A stretch of 33,545 nt of DNA from Deltaproteobacteria bacterium (lineage in GTDB: Bacteria; Desulfobacterota; Binatia; UBA9968): positions 1 to 33,545 of the forward strand of contig JACQUW010000150.1 in assembly GCA_016210115.1 (NCBI GenBank), read 5' to 3'. The notes beneath the pieces are model-generated. The model was not told the DNA's origin, ran no database searches, and saw only the letters and a list, made by a program, of their open reading frames with translations. The position numbers and the translations under genes are program-made. Within the stretch, counting starts at the first letter, position 1. Each line of letters opens with the position of its first letter. This document shows positions 16,111 to 24,145 of this stretch, piece by piece.

Positions 16111-16140
16111 CTTATGCATGTTGAGGGGGGGGGTTGTCAA
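16111..16140 (-). promoter_or_regulatory. Candidate promoter with C9 tract between -35 and -10
   Basis: Read on the minus strand, bases 16140-16135 are a perfect -35 box (TTGACA) directly preceded by the AT-rich gcaaatttttttc. The spacer contains nine consecutive Cs (16133-16125). An 18-base spacing leads to CATAAG (16116-16111), a four-of-six match to the -10 consensus. The first jelly-roll gene starts about 170 bases downstream. A homopolymer in this position can change promoter strength by slipped-strand mispairing, as known for porA of Neisseria meningitidis. The rest of the gap 15939-16233 shows only a small hairpin (ccggat caac atccgg) near 16063-16078. Confidence 0.4.
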
Positions 16141-16233
16141 GAAAAAAATTTGCATGGGCGGTGAAGGGGGGCTCGTTGTCTTTCGACAAAGGCTCCGGTG
16201 AATGGAGATCTATAGAAGCGCTTCGGTGTTATC

Positions 16234-17241
16234 CTAGAATCCCTGGTACAGCCGATCCATAAAACCGCTCTCATCGAGCTTTCTGCAGAGGCTCATATCG
16301 ACGATATCCTCTGGTTTGAGGGTCGCGGCTTTGGCGTTAATGCCATGCTGCGCCATGAGCTTGAGGACTGAAGCGACTCCCGGAATCGTGGGACAGGGTT
16401 TTCGCGGGAGTTTTTGTCGCAGATCCAGGTAGGCCTTTTCCACGCGATCCGGTTTATCCAGGCGTAGATATCTCGCGATGATTCTTTCCACGGCTTTTCT
16501 GTTCGATGGGTTATGGATGAAAGCGACTCCTTCGATGATGGCCTTGGCGATATTTTCTATGAGCTGGGGGTCCGACTTCATGAGTTTTTTTGACGTCACC
16601 AGGCCGGAGGATTGAAACGGAACGTTCTCCTTCCCGGTATCCACAAGGATCCGATAACCTTCAGAGGTGACCACCTGCGCCAGCTCCGGCGAGAGGCTTG
16701 TCGCATCAACGCTCCCCGCGCGCAGGGCTGCCATCCGTTCCGGCACCCCGCCCACCTGAAGCAGAACAACATTGTCTCTCCGCGGGACGAGCCCGAGATA
16801 ATCGAGGGCCACATAGGTCGCGAGAGCGGCTGAGCCCGAAGGGGTTCCGATCGCCACTTTTCTCCCCTTGAGATCTTCTCCGCTCTTGATCTGCGGACGG
16901 GAAACAAAAAGGTAGTCAAGCGAGTTTTCGAGCCCGAGAATCATCGTCAGATCGCCGCCCCCGGTCACGGCGTTCGTCACATGAGTCGCTCCCACCAGGC
17001 CGACAGAGACCTGTCCCGCGATCATCGCCTGGGCAGCCCGTCCGGCTATGATGAAGACCAGATCCGCGTCGATGCCGTATTTGCGCAGAAAACCCTGGTC
17101 CTGGGCGGTCCATAGAGGCACGACATTGCTGCTGATGGCGCCGTACGCGAAAAGGATCTTCCCGCGGGATTCAGCGGCGTCTCCGACGGCGGCTTTAATC
17201 AACATAAGTGAGATAGCGAGGATGATTGTTCCGAGTTTCAT
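16234..17241 (-). CDS. NMT1/THI5-like ABC substrate-binding protein
   Basis: A 335-residue periplasmic binding protein, paralogous to the one at 11184-12164. The signal peptide runs to about residue 23 (hydrophobic core IILAISLMLI). Shared family segments are DQGFLRKYGIDADLVF, RAAQAMIAGQVSVGLVG, SGEDLKGRKVAIGTPSGS and AALRAGSVDATSL, with late helices around KAVERIIARYLRLDKPDRVEKAY. AAGGAG lies about seven bases before the ATG. It is the third lone binding protein in the window; the nearest same-strand genes are a hemerythrin and a GST, and no transporter membrane or ATPase gene adjoins it. The ligand is unknown. Confidence 0.88.
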   Translation of the reverse strand: MKLGTIILAISLMLIKAAVGDAAESRGKILFAYGAISSNVVPLWTAQDQGFLRKYGIDADLVFIIAGRAAQAMIAGQVSVGLVGATHVTNAVTGGGDLTMILGLENSLDYLFVSRPQIKSGEDLKGRKVAIGTPSGSAALATYVALDYLGLVPRRDNVVLLQVGGVPERMAALRAGSVDATSLSPELAQVVTSEGYRILVDTGKENVPFQSSGLVTSKKLMKSDPQLIENIAKAIIEGVAFIHNPSNRKAVERIIARYLRLDKPDRVEKAYLDLRQKLPRKPCPTIPGVASVLKLMAQHGINAKAATLKPEDIVDMSLCRKLDESGFMDRLYQGF

Positions 17242-17283
17242 GGCCTTCTCCTTATCGGGCTTGTAAAACGCAAGGAAGTCCGA

Positions 17284-17748
17284 TCAGCGCTCCGGGCGGT
17301 TGAGAATCTTATCGAACTCCTTTTTCACAGCTTCCGCGCCATCCGGGGTTACCTGCTTTTCAAAAATTGGGAAGAGTTCTCGCTCCTCCCTCCGGATATG
17401 CCGCTCTAACAAGTCTCCGAGATCATAGAGCAATTTGCCCAGCTTTTTTTCATCGCTCAAAAGCGCGACCGATTTGCGCATTTGCTCATGGTCCTTGAGC
17501 AATTCTTCGATCAATGGGACGCTCTCGTCTCCGTACGAGCGCAGAAGCGGGAAGAGCACCTTTTCCTCGGCTTCAAAGTGAGGGACCAGGTTGTCCGTAA
17601 AAAACCGCGCGAATTCCTCGGCTCTTGTTTTCAGCCCCTCCATGCCCATGGGCTTGATCTGTCCCAGTGCCTGTTTCCGGCACCTCAGGGCCAGCGCCAG
17701 ACCATGATGATGGTCGTGAGAGAGAGGAATAAGGCTTGGATGGCGCAT
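17284..17748 (-). CDS. Hemerythrin HHE-domain protein
   Basis: A 154-residue soluble four-helix protein of the hemerythrin/HHE family, which binds a non-heme di-iron centre and senses or carries oxygen or NO, or helps iron-sulfur repair. Candidate iron ligands are H11 in SHDHHHG, the H-x3-E pair in HFEAEEKVLFP, the histidine of KDHEQMR, and the HIRREERELFP pair. The two xEExxLFP repeats are typical of the HHE duplication. It lies between the GST-family gene and a binding-protein gene on the same strand. Pairing with a possible selenoprotein GST would suit a redox-stress role, which is inference. Confidence 0.9.
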   Translation of the reverse strand: MRHPSLIPLSHDHHHGLALALRCRKQALGQIKPMGMEGLKTRAEEFARFFTDNLVPHFEAEEKVLFPLLRSYGDESVPLIEELLKDHEQMRKSVALLSDEKKLGKLLYDLGDLLERHIRREERELFPIFEKQVTPDGAEAVKKEFDKILNRPER

Positions 17749-17755
17749 CAGTCAT

Positions 17756-17770
17756 CCTCGCTGTGCGAGG
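17756..17770. repeat. Short perfect hairpin between GST and hemerythrin genes
   Basis: CCTCGC, a three-base loop and GCGAGG form a perfect 6-bp stem just after the GST gene and eight bases before the hemerythrin start on the minus strand. No T-run follows, so termination is not clear. Next to it the bases gcagatctcagatttcaaat look like another low-complexity intergenic repeat. Confidence 0.35.
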
Positions 17771-17807
17771 AATTGCAAATGGCAGATCTCAGATTTCAAA
17801 TGTGCCG

Positions 17808-18365
17808 TTACAGAGTGGAACGGACCGCAGGCCGATTTGTACAGCGCTCCATCCAACTGCGCACGTTCGCCAGATGATTTAACGAAACGCCGTAGCGCTG
17901 CTGCCGGACAAAGAACGGAATGAAAGTGATGTCAGCCAGAGAGTAATCTCCGACCAGATAATCCCGACCGGCCATCTCACGGTCCAAAACGTTTAGATAT
18001 TTTTCGAGCTGTTCTCGTGCCTTTGCAGGATCCGGGCCGTGGACCACCTCGCTGCCTGCGGCCTGCAGGCGGGTGTTACAGAAGTCGATCCAAATTCTGG
18101 CCCGGGATCTCAGCGCCAGGTCTTTGGGCATAAGAGGGTTCTGCAGGAACTTCTCTTCCAGATACTCGTTGATGATCGCGGATTCATAAATCACCGCGTC
18201 GCCGTCGACCAACACCGGTACTTTCCCGTACGGGTTCAGCTTGAGAAGCTCTGCGGGCTTATTTTTGAGATCGACCTCAATCAACTCGTAGAGAAGGTTT
18301 TTTTCCGCCAGGACAATCCTAGTCCTGTGGGCGTAAGGTCAGGTATGGCAAGAATAGAGCTTCAT
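17808..18365 (-). CDS. GST-family protein with in-frame TGA at the catalytic Cys; candidate selenoprotein
   Basis: Starting at the ATG at 18365 the frame reads MKLYSCHT-TGA-PYAHRTRIVL, then AEKNLLYELIEVDLKNK and on without interruption to a stop at 17808. Total length is 185 residues if the TGA (18341-18339, codon 9) is decoded. The thioredoxin-like N-terminal domain has the KVPVL motif (residues 48-52) and the glutathione-binding E61-S62; the helical C-terminal domain follows from about 85 with LADITFIPFF. The TGA stands exactly where omega/SspA-like GSTs have the active cysteine of a CPYA motif, and a hairpin follows at a suitable distance. A selenocysteine GST is the simplest reading. Alternatives are a nonsense mutation or a sequencing error, or initiation downstream at 18284, which would remove the active-site helix. 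The ribosome binding site is weak. Confidence 0.75.
18309..18327 (-). promoter_or_regulatory. Candidate bacterial SECIS hairpin
   Basis: On the minus strand, CAGGAC and GTCCTG form a perfect 6-bp stem around the loop TAGGATT, starting 12 bases after the in-frame TGA. An A-T pair beyond a T-T mismatch would shrink the apical loop to GGA, putting a guanine first, as in bacterial SECIS elements. The loop guanine is 20 bases after the TGA, within the range known for these elements. CGC and GCG further out can extend the stem. Confidence 0.55.
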
Positions 18366-18495
18366 AAGCTTTACCCCGAAAAGCCTTTCCTCAGCGGCAT
18401 GCCTTCCGGTCGCAGCCGATGGGCCGGCGCCTTGAGGTCCCAAGGTTATCTATTCCCCGGTCTATGCCTCCCGGAACCTGCACTGTTCTACGTCT

Positions 18496-18523
18496 GCGAC
18501 CTGCAGGCCTGCCGCTTCGGTCA
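18496..18523 (+). repeat. 28-base dispersed repeat, copy 2
   Basis: This copy matches 11068-11095 at 24 of 28 positions. It lies in the 189-base gap between the DppC-like permease gene and the GST gene. The rest of that gap shows only small hairpins. Confidence 0.4.
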
Positions 18524-18554
18524 GAGTTTTCGTTCCTGGGGTTGTCTTCTACCA

Positions 18555-19361
18555 CTATTTCCCCCTTTTCTCCAACATCTCTCTTAAGCCGTCGCCGACC
18601 AGGTTAAGGCCTATGACCGTGAGCATGATGGCAAGACCCGGAAAGGCCGTTAACTGAGGCGCCACCAGCAGGAACTGTCTCCCGTCGTTCAGCATCGATC
18701 CCCAGGAAGGCGTAGGGGATTGCACACCCAGCCCGAGAAAGCTCAAGCTCCCTTCGGCGATAATTGCTCCCGCCATGCCGAAAGTCGCCTGAATCAAAAG
18801 CGGAGGCAGGAGATTCGGCAGCATGTGCAATCCGATGATGCGAGCCGGAGCGCATCCCAAGGCGCGCGCAGCATGAATAAACTCTTTTTCCCTCAACGCC
18901 AGAATCTCGCCCCGCACCAGACGAGCATAACCGGTCCATCCGATCAGGCAGAGCGCCAGGATGACATGATCCAATCCCGGTCCAAGCATGGCGGTAAACG
19001 CTATCGCGAGAACTATCCCGGGAAACGCCATCAGAACATCCACGACTCGCATGATAAGCTGATCCAGCCATCCTCCAAAATAACCCGACAAGGAACCCAA
19101 CAAAAGGCCGGCGGCGAGGGAGATCGCGACGGAGCTGAATCCTACCAACATAGAGACGCGCGCGCCGAAGAGAATGCGACTTAAAATGTCGCGCCCCAAT
19201 TTGTCGGTCCCCAGGAGATGTTCTCTGGACGAGGCGAGAAGATCTTTTTCGAGATCCTGGTGGTTCGGGCTGTAGGGCGCAAGAACGGAGGCCAGCAGCG
19301 CCGCCGCCGTAATCAAAAGGAGAATCGAGAGACCGAGAAGAAGAAAAGGCCTACGACCCAT
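18555..19361 (-). CDS. DppC/OppC-type ABC transporter permease
   Basis: A 268-residue inner-membrane permease of the dipeptide/oligopeptide class. A first membrane helix (LLLGLSILLLITAAALLASVLAP) is followed by the family motif HLLGTDKLGRDILSRILFGARVSM, several more helices, and the EAA loop FIHAARALGCAPARIIGLHMLPNL that docks the ATPase. The ending EGSLSFLGLGVQSPTPSWGSML with LNLVGDGLREMLEKR is also typical. Its ATG overlaps the end of the DppB-like gene by 11 bases. No DppD or DppF ATPase gene follows; the next gene is the GST-family one, so the transporter is incomplete locally. Confidence 0.93.
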   Translation of the reverse strand: MGRRPFLLLGLSILLLITAAALLASVLAPYSPNHQDLEKDLLASSREHLLGTDKLGRDILSRILFGARVSMLVGFSSVAISLAAGLLLGSLSGYFGGWLDQLIMRVVDVLMAFPGIVLAIAFTAMLGPGLDHVILALCLIGWTGYARLVRGEILALREKEFIHAARALGCAPARIIGLHMLPNLLPPLLIQATFGMAGAIIAEGSLSFLGLGVQSPTPSWGSMLNDGRQFLLVAPQLTAFPGLAIMLTVIGLNLVGDGLREMLEKRGK

Positions 19362-20274
19362 AACTGATCCTCGGGTCGAGAAAGCTATAAAGCAAGTCCG
19401 TCAAAAAATTTACCACGATATAGCTGGAAGCGATCACAAGGATACATCCCTGAACCAGCGGGTAGTCGCGTGTCTGAATGGCCTGAATGGTAAGCCTGCC
19501 CAGCCCGGGCCAGTTAAAGATAGTCTCGGTGATGATGGAACCAGTCAGGAGAGCGCCAAACTGGAGCCCCAGAATTGTGACGACGGAGAGCAAGGAAGTT
19601 GGCAAAGCGTGTCTCAACCAGACTCCCGTCTCGCTTAGACCCTTAGCCCGGGCGGTCCGGATGTAGTCTTCCGGGATAACTTCCAGTAGACCCGAGCGCA
19701 CCATGCGCGTCAGGATCGCAGCCATAGCCATACCCAAAGTCAATGAAGGAAGCACCAGGTGGCTCAAACCTCCTCTGCCGGAAACCGGTAGCCATCCCAG
19801 CTCTATCGAGAATAGAATAATGAGGAGCGGCCCAAGCCAAAAGTTCGGCATCGCGACCCCGAATAGCGAGAACAGGAGCGAAACTCGGTCGAGCCAGGAG
19901 TTTTTCTTGAGGGCGGCGGCAACTCCAAGCGGAAACGAGATCAGGATGGCGATCCCGAGGGCCGCGAGACTGAGCTGGAACGTGGCGGGGAGCCGAGAAA
20001 AAATCAGCTCCGCCACCGTTCCCTGTTGGGACAATGAACGGCCAAGATCTCCGGCGGCCGTCCTTGTTAAGTAACGCACATACTGCGACCAAAGAGTGCC
20101 GTCCAATCCCAACTCACGGCGGAGCGCCTGTTTGTCAGCCGCCGTCGCGGTCTCACCGAGCATGACCTCCACCGGATCCCCAGGTATGAGATGGGTCATA
20201 AAAAAAACCAGCGTGAATGCGCCGGCCAGCGTGGGCAAAAAAAGAAGAAAACGCCGGACCAGGTATCGCTTCAC
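19351..20274 (-). CDS. DppB/OppB-type ABC transporter permease
   Basis: A 307-residue permease, partner of the DppC-like protein. The GTG at 20274 was chosen because it forms a GTGA overlap with the stop of the binding-protein gene and gives the typical start (KRYLVRRFLLFLPTLAGAF); an ATG at 20298 would add eight residues. Family features are THLIPGDPVEVMLGE, the LGLDGTLWSQYVRYL stretch, TFQLSLAALGIAI, the EAA loop YIRTARAKGLSETGVWLRHALP, and the C-terminal IVVNFLTDLLYSFLDPRI. Membrane helices are evenly spread. It would form the heterodimeric channel with the downstream permease. Confidence 0.93.
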   Translation of the reverse strand: MKRYLVRRFLLFLPTLAGAFTLVFFMTHLIPGDPVEVMLGETATAADKQALRRELGLDGTLWSQYVRYLTRTAAGDLGRSLSQQGTVAELIFSRLPATFQLSLAALGIAILISFPLGVAAALKKNSWLDRVSLLFSLFGVAMPNFWLGPLLIILFSIELGWLPVSGRGGLSHLVLPSLTLGMAMAAILTRMVRSGLLEVIPEDYIRTARAKGLSETGVWLRHALPTSLLSVVTILGLQFGALLTGSIITETIFNWPGLGRLTIQAIQTRDYPLVQGCILVIASSYIVVNFLTDLLYSFLDPRISYGS

Positions 20275-21830
20275 AGCGGGGCTTTCCGGTCGAGCCATGA
20301 AACGTCCTTTAATGAAACCAGATCTCCGTCAGGGTAAAGAGTGAACCCCTGGATGGCTGGATTCATGATCACGACGTTCTTCGCCCACCACAGTGGAATA
20401 TAAGGCAAGTCTGAAGCTAGAATTTGCTGGACTCTGCCATAGATTCTCTTTCGTTCTTCCAGGCCGGACCGTTTCCTTCCTTCTTCCAACGCGCGGTCCA
20501 ACTCAGGATTTCGATAGCGGCCACGGTTATTACCAAAAGGAGGGACGCTGCTTGAGTGGAAGAGGCTGAAATAAAGGTCCGGGTCGGAAATTCCTACCCA
20601 GGAAAGAGAGTAGAGATGAAAATTTCCTTTCTGGACATCGCCGTAGAACGTGCCCCATTCGAATGTGCGCACTTCCAGCTCAATTCCGACGCGGTTTAAC
20701 TGCTCTTTTAAAGCTTCCGCAATTCTTCTACGCAGGTCGAGGGTAGTCGTCTTATACGAAAGCTTAAAGCGGGGCTTAGGCCCGTCTCCATCAGGATCAG
20801 GAAACCCCGCCTCATCGAGCAGCCTTCTGGCCTTTTCCGGATCATAAACCAACTGTGGCACCGTTGGGTCATAAGCCCAGTGAAGGGGCGAGAGCAATCC
20901 CGTGGCGGGTGTGGCCAGGCCTTTTAGTAGATGGCGGATAATGGCTTCGCGGTCGATAGCATGGGCGATGGCCTGTCGGACGGGGGCTAGCTGCAGGATC
21001 GGATGCTCGATGTTCGCCCCGATGTACTGAAAGATCGTTCCTTGTTGGGTGACGATCGAAGCCGTTGTCCGGCGCCTGAGCCAGGGCAGCATGTCCGGCT
21101 CAACATCGTTCTGAAGAAGGTCTACAGTTCCCTTCTTGAATTCCAAAGCGCGGACAGTGGCATCAGGGATGATTTTGAAAACCAGGCCTGGGATTGCAGG
21201 GGGGTTCCCCCAATAGGACGAGTTCGCCTTAAGGACGACTCTTTCCCCCGGCGAAAACTCCTCGAGAGAAAACGGGCCGGTGCCCGGAAGTCTTTGGCTT
21301 CTTCCCTGTATCTCCGGCGGTGAACCCGCGGGAAGTATGCCGATCCCGAAGCTGGCCAGAAACGGAGCGTAGGGGGCCGTAAGCCGGAAACGGACCCGAT
21401 GTGGGTCCAGCGGGTCCACGCTTGCGAGGAACTGGAGAGCGCCCTTTTTCGGCGAGAGGCTTTGCGGCCGCATGACCGAGTCATAAGTGAATTTGACATC
21501 CCTGGCGGTCAGAGGCTTGCCGTTTTGGAACGTGATGCCTTTGCGCAGGTGAAAGAGATAAGTTTGATCATCGATCGCTTCCCACCGTTCGGCCAGCTGC
21601 GGTTGGACGCGGGAGTACTCGTCGAGTCGCACCAGTGAGTCAAAGATGAGAGAGGCGATGCGAGTGGAGTTCGCGTCCGTGGCAAAACGCGGGTCAAGGT
21701 GAGTGGGGCTGCTCTCAATACCGATCACGACGTAACCGGCTGGTCGATCCGGCGGAGCAGAAGAAAAACAGCCCGGTATCGAGAACAGGGTCCAGAATGC
21801 AACCAGAGAGAGCCTGAATTTTTTCGCCAA
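20271..21830 (-). CDS. Dipeptide/oligopeptide-type substrate-binding lipoprotein (SBP family 5)
   Basis: About 519 residues in the DppA/OppA family, which captures peptides, nickel chelates or other solutes for the adjoining permeases. A lipobox (FSIPGC) places the lipid-anchored cysteine at residue 21 when translation starts at the TTG at 21830. Family landmarks include LDPRFATDANSTRIASLIFDSL, the LRKGITFQNGKPLTARDV motif, GTGPFSLEEFSPGE, VRQAIAHAIDREAI, and YDPEKARRLLDEAGF. A longer frame begins at a TTG at 21890, but that region contains an A9 tract and overlaps the likely promoter of the divergent gene, and it would give an oversized signal peptide. Neither start has a clear ribosome binding site. 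It heads an operon with two permeases. Confidence 0.88.
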   Translation of the reverse strand: MAKKFRLSLVAFWTLFSIPGCFSSAPPDRPAGYVVIGIESSPTHLDPRFATDANSTRIASLIFDSLVRLDEYSRVQPQLAERWEAIDDQTYLFHLRKGITFQNGKPLTARDVKFTYDSVMRPQSLSPKKGALQFLASVDPLDPHRVRFRLTAPYAPFLASFGIGILPAGSPPEIQGRSQRLPGTGPFSLEEFSPGERVVLKANSSYWGNPPAIPGLVFKIIPDATVRALEFKKGTVDLLQNDVEPDMLPWLRRRTTASIVTQQGTIFQYIGANIEHPILQLAPVRQAIAHAIDREAIIRHLLKGLATPATGLLSPLHWAYDPTVPQLVYDPEKARRLLDEAGFPDPDGDGPKPRFKLSYKTTTLDLRRRIAEALKEQLNRVGIELEVRTFEWGTFYGDVQKGNFHLYSLSWVGISDPDLYFSLFHSSSVPPFGNNRGRYRNPELDRALEEGRKRSGLEERKRIYGRVQQILASDLPYIPLWWAKNVVIMNPAIQGFTLYPDGDLVSLKDVSWLDRKAPL

Positions 21831-21854
21831 AATGTTTTTAGCGGCAATTTTTTT

Positions 21855-21883
21855 TTGACTGAGCGTAGCTCTTTTGCTAGGAT
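21855..21883 (+). promoter_or_regulatory. Likely sigma-70 promoter of the lytic transglycosylase gene
   Basis: TTGACT at 21855-21860 and TAGGAT at 21878-21883 are separated by exactly 17 bases. Transcription would start near 21890, leaving a short leader with GAGAGG before the ATG at 21913. A run of nine Ts (21848-21856) runs into the -35 box. Confidence 0.55.
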
Positions 21884-21912
21884 AGGTCAATTTTTCGGCT
21901 GTGAGAGGCGCT

Positions 21913-23160
21913 ATGGTTCCTCAAGCAACACTCTTCTTAGCTTTTCTCCTTTCCCTGATTATCTCCGTTCCTGTTTTTTCCGGAAGCCGGGAAGCTTCGG
22001 CCAGCGAAGAGCTATTTCCGGTCTTTCCAGGTCTGGAGCCGGCGGTAGAATTCTGGAAACTTGTCTTTACGCGCTATGGCGCTTCGGAGCTGATCTTCCA
22101 CGATCCGTTGGAGCCCACCAAGATATATGAGGTCCTGGAGGTGGGAGAGAATAACGCCCCTCGAGGTCTGATTGAGGCGGAGCGGCAACGGATTTTATTG
22201 GACAACGAACTGGGGACGGATGAGAAGAGGGTCCGGATTCAGCGCGGGGTGAAAGAGCGATTTCTCTCAGGCCTGCGGCTTTCTCGCAGGTATCTGGGCC
22301 AGATACAGCACATATTTATGGAACACGGAGTTCCCGCGGATCTCGCTTACCTGCCTCTGGTCGAGTCGGCGTTTAATATACGCGCGCGTTCCCGTGTGGG
22401 AGCGGTAGGCATGTGGCAGTTCATGCCCGCGACGGGGAAAAAATTTCTCCGGATCAGTTCTACTTTGGATGAGAGAAAAGATCCGCTCGAATCAAGCCGG
22501 GCGGCGGCGAGATTTCTAAAGCAGAATTTTCAGGTCCTGGGGAACTGGCCTTTAGCCATTACGGCCTACAACCACGGAAGAGAGGGCATGCTTCGGGCGG
22601 TCTCGGAGGTGGGCTCCAGGGACCTAATGGAGATCATTCAGCAATATCGGGGACCGGCTTTTGGGTTTGCTTCCCGGAATTTTTACGCGGAGTTTCTGGC
22701 CGCGTTGGATCTGGCCAAACGAGGGGAAGAGTTCTTTCCCGACCTTCAATACCATTCCCCTTTTCCATTGAAGGAGCTGGAGTTGAAACGAGCCATTTCC
22801 ATTCAGTCCCTGCTCAAACCCACCCCCGTTTCGCGCAACGAATTTCTGGAATGGAATCCCGCTTTGAGTCCCAAGATCCGTCAAATTCCGAGCGGTTACA
22901 GGGTTAAACTTCCCCCGGAAAAATCCGAGATTTTCCTCGCAGCCTTTCGGCATGCGTTTGGAACCGCTGCGGTTGAGCGGAGCGCGGAACCCATTTCACA
23001 GAATTCGGCGGCTTCGACCCGGCATCGGGTTGCGCGGGGTGAAACCCTCTCCAAGATAGCCAAAACGTATAGAATCTCAGTGCACGAGATTCGGCGGGCC
23101 AATAACCTCGATAGCACCCACCTGATCGCCGGCCAACATCTAAAAATCCCACCGCGATAG
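21913..23160 (+). CDS. mltD: Membrane-bound lytic murein transglycosylase D-like protein
   Basis: This 415-residue enzyme cleaves the MurNAc-GlcNAc bond of peptidoglycan to the 1,6-anhydro product. A signal segment (LFLAFLLSLIISVPVFSG) is followed by about 90 residues and then the SLT domain: VPADLAYLPLVESAFN holds the catalytic glutamate E151, and RVGAVGMWQFMPATGKKF and ITAYNHGREGM follow as in MltD. One LysM peptidoglycan-binding repeat closes the protein (HRVARGETLSKIAKTYRI to HLIAGQHLKIPPR); E. coli MltD has two. ATG 21913 was chosen over a GTG at 21901 because GAGAGG lies just before it. The gene is divergent from the peptide-transport operon. Confidence 0.92.
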   Translation: MVPQATLFLAFLLSLIISVPVFSGSREASASEELFPVFPGLEPAVEFWKLVFTRYGASELIFHDPLEPTKIYEVLEVGENNAPRGLIEAERQRILLDNELGTDEKRVRIQRGVKERFLSGLRLSRRYLGQIQHIFMEHGVPADLAYLPLVESAFNIRARSRVGAVGMWQFMPATGKKFLRISSTLDERKDPLESSRAAARFLKQNFQVLGNWPLAITAYNHGREGMLRAVSEVGSRDLMEIIQQYRGPAFGFASRNFYAEFLAALDLAKRGEEFFPDLQYHSPFPLKELELKRAISIQSLLKPTPVSRNEFLEWNPALSPKIRQIPSGYRVKLPPEKSEIFLAAFRHAFGTAAVERSAEPISQNSAASTRHRVARGETLSKIAKTYRISVHEIRRANNLDSTHLIAGQHLKIPPR

Positions 23161-23319
23161 TGGTAGTGTCTCGAAATTAATTACAATCGATAATCTTTTC
23201 CGCGGTTGGCCATTATGAGGCCCGCTCCCCGCCTGGAGCCGGTCCGCGTGGGTGGGGGTGTGGGGTTGCAGGGACTGGTATTTAAAGACTCTAAGAATTA
23301 GGCTATAGGAGAGACGATC

Positions 23320-24141
23320 ATGGACGTCACTCTCTTGAAAATCGCAGCGATCTTCTATCTTTTGGCCACCGCGGGCTATATCGTTTACCTCGTGCTCCAG
23401 AGAGGTTTTTTCTCACGTTTGGCCCCGGTGCTGTTGCTTTTTGGATTTCTGGTTCACACTCTGGCCCTGGCCGTGCATTTCTTTCAAACCGGGTTTCCTG
23501 CGGTGACGCAACTTCGCGAGGCCATTTCCCTGTATAGCTGGCTGATGGTAGGCGCTTATCTTCTGGTCCAGCTGAAATATCACCTCACGGTCCTGGGCTC
23601 GATCATCGCTCCTCTGGCCTTTCTGATTTCGCTTGCCGGGTTTACGCTCGGGGCTGCTCCCAGCGAGTTGTCCCCGGAACTCAAGACCTATTGGCTTGCG
23701 ATCCACGTGACGCTCGCGTTGTTGGGAAATGCCGTGTTTGCTCTGGCTTTCGGCGTCAGCGTGATTTACCTGCTGCAGCAGTACGAGCTGAAAAAGAAGA
23801 GAAACCCGGTTCTTTTCAAGAGTTTTCCTTCCCTTGAGACACTGGACCGGCTCAACTATGTTCTATTAGTTTGGGGCTTCCCGCTCATGACGCTTGGGAT
23901 CATTACCGGAACCCTCTGGGCTGGAACTCACTGGGGCGAATATTGGTCTTGGGAGCCGCGCCAGATCTCGTCGGGAATCACCTGGCTTCTTTATGGTGCG
24001 TTGCTTCATGGACGTGTCACGGCCGGCCTGCGCGGCAGGAAAGCTGCGCTTTGGACCATTGTCGGTTTCGCGGTTGTCTTGGGCTATTTTCTCTTAGGAG
24101 CCTCGCTTTTTCCGACCCGGCACGGGGGCAAGTTTGATTAG
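23320..24141 (+). CDS. ccsA: CcsA/HemX-type cytochrome c assembly protein
   Basis: A 273-residue polytopic membrane protein with about eight helices. It carries the tryptophan-rich heme-handling motif (W205-GEYWSWEPRQISSGITW), in which the usual WD is WE, and conserved histidines at 46, 129 and 230 as expected for heme coordination. In system II cytochrome c maturation CcsA-type proteins carry heme across the membrane and present it to apocytochromes; HemX-like relatives next to hemA can also modulate glutamyl-tRNA reductase. A good TAGGAG precedes the ATG. It heads the tetrapyrrole cluster and almost abuts hemA, a common order in deltaproteobacteria and Gram-positives. CcsB/ResB is not in the window. 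Confidence 0.88.
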   Translation: MDVTLLKIAAIFYLLATAGYIVYLVLQRGFFSRLAPVLLLFGFLVHTLALAVHFFQTGFPAVTQLREAISLYSWLMVGAYLLVQLKYHLTVLGSIIAPLAFLISLAGFTLGAAPSELSPELKTYWLAIHVTLALLGNAVFALAFGVSVIYLLQQYELKKKRNPVLFKSFPSLETLDRLNYVLLVWGFPLMTLGIITGTLWAGTHWGEYWSWEPRQISSGITWLLYGALLHGRVTAGLRGRKAALWTIVGFAVVLGYFLLGASLFPTRHGGKFD

Positions 24142-24145
24142 GTCC

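Noticed and set aside
17808..18284. GST gene starting at the TTG at 18284
   Set aside because: The same frame continues upstream with clear GST sequence (AHRTRIVLAEKNLLYEL) to an ATG at 18365, broken only by one TGA, so the shorter model would cut off the active site.
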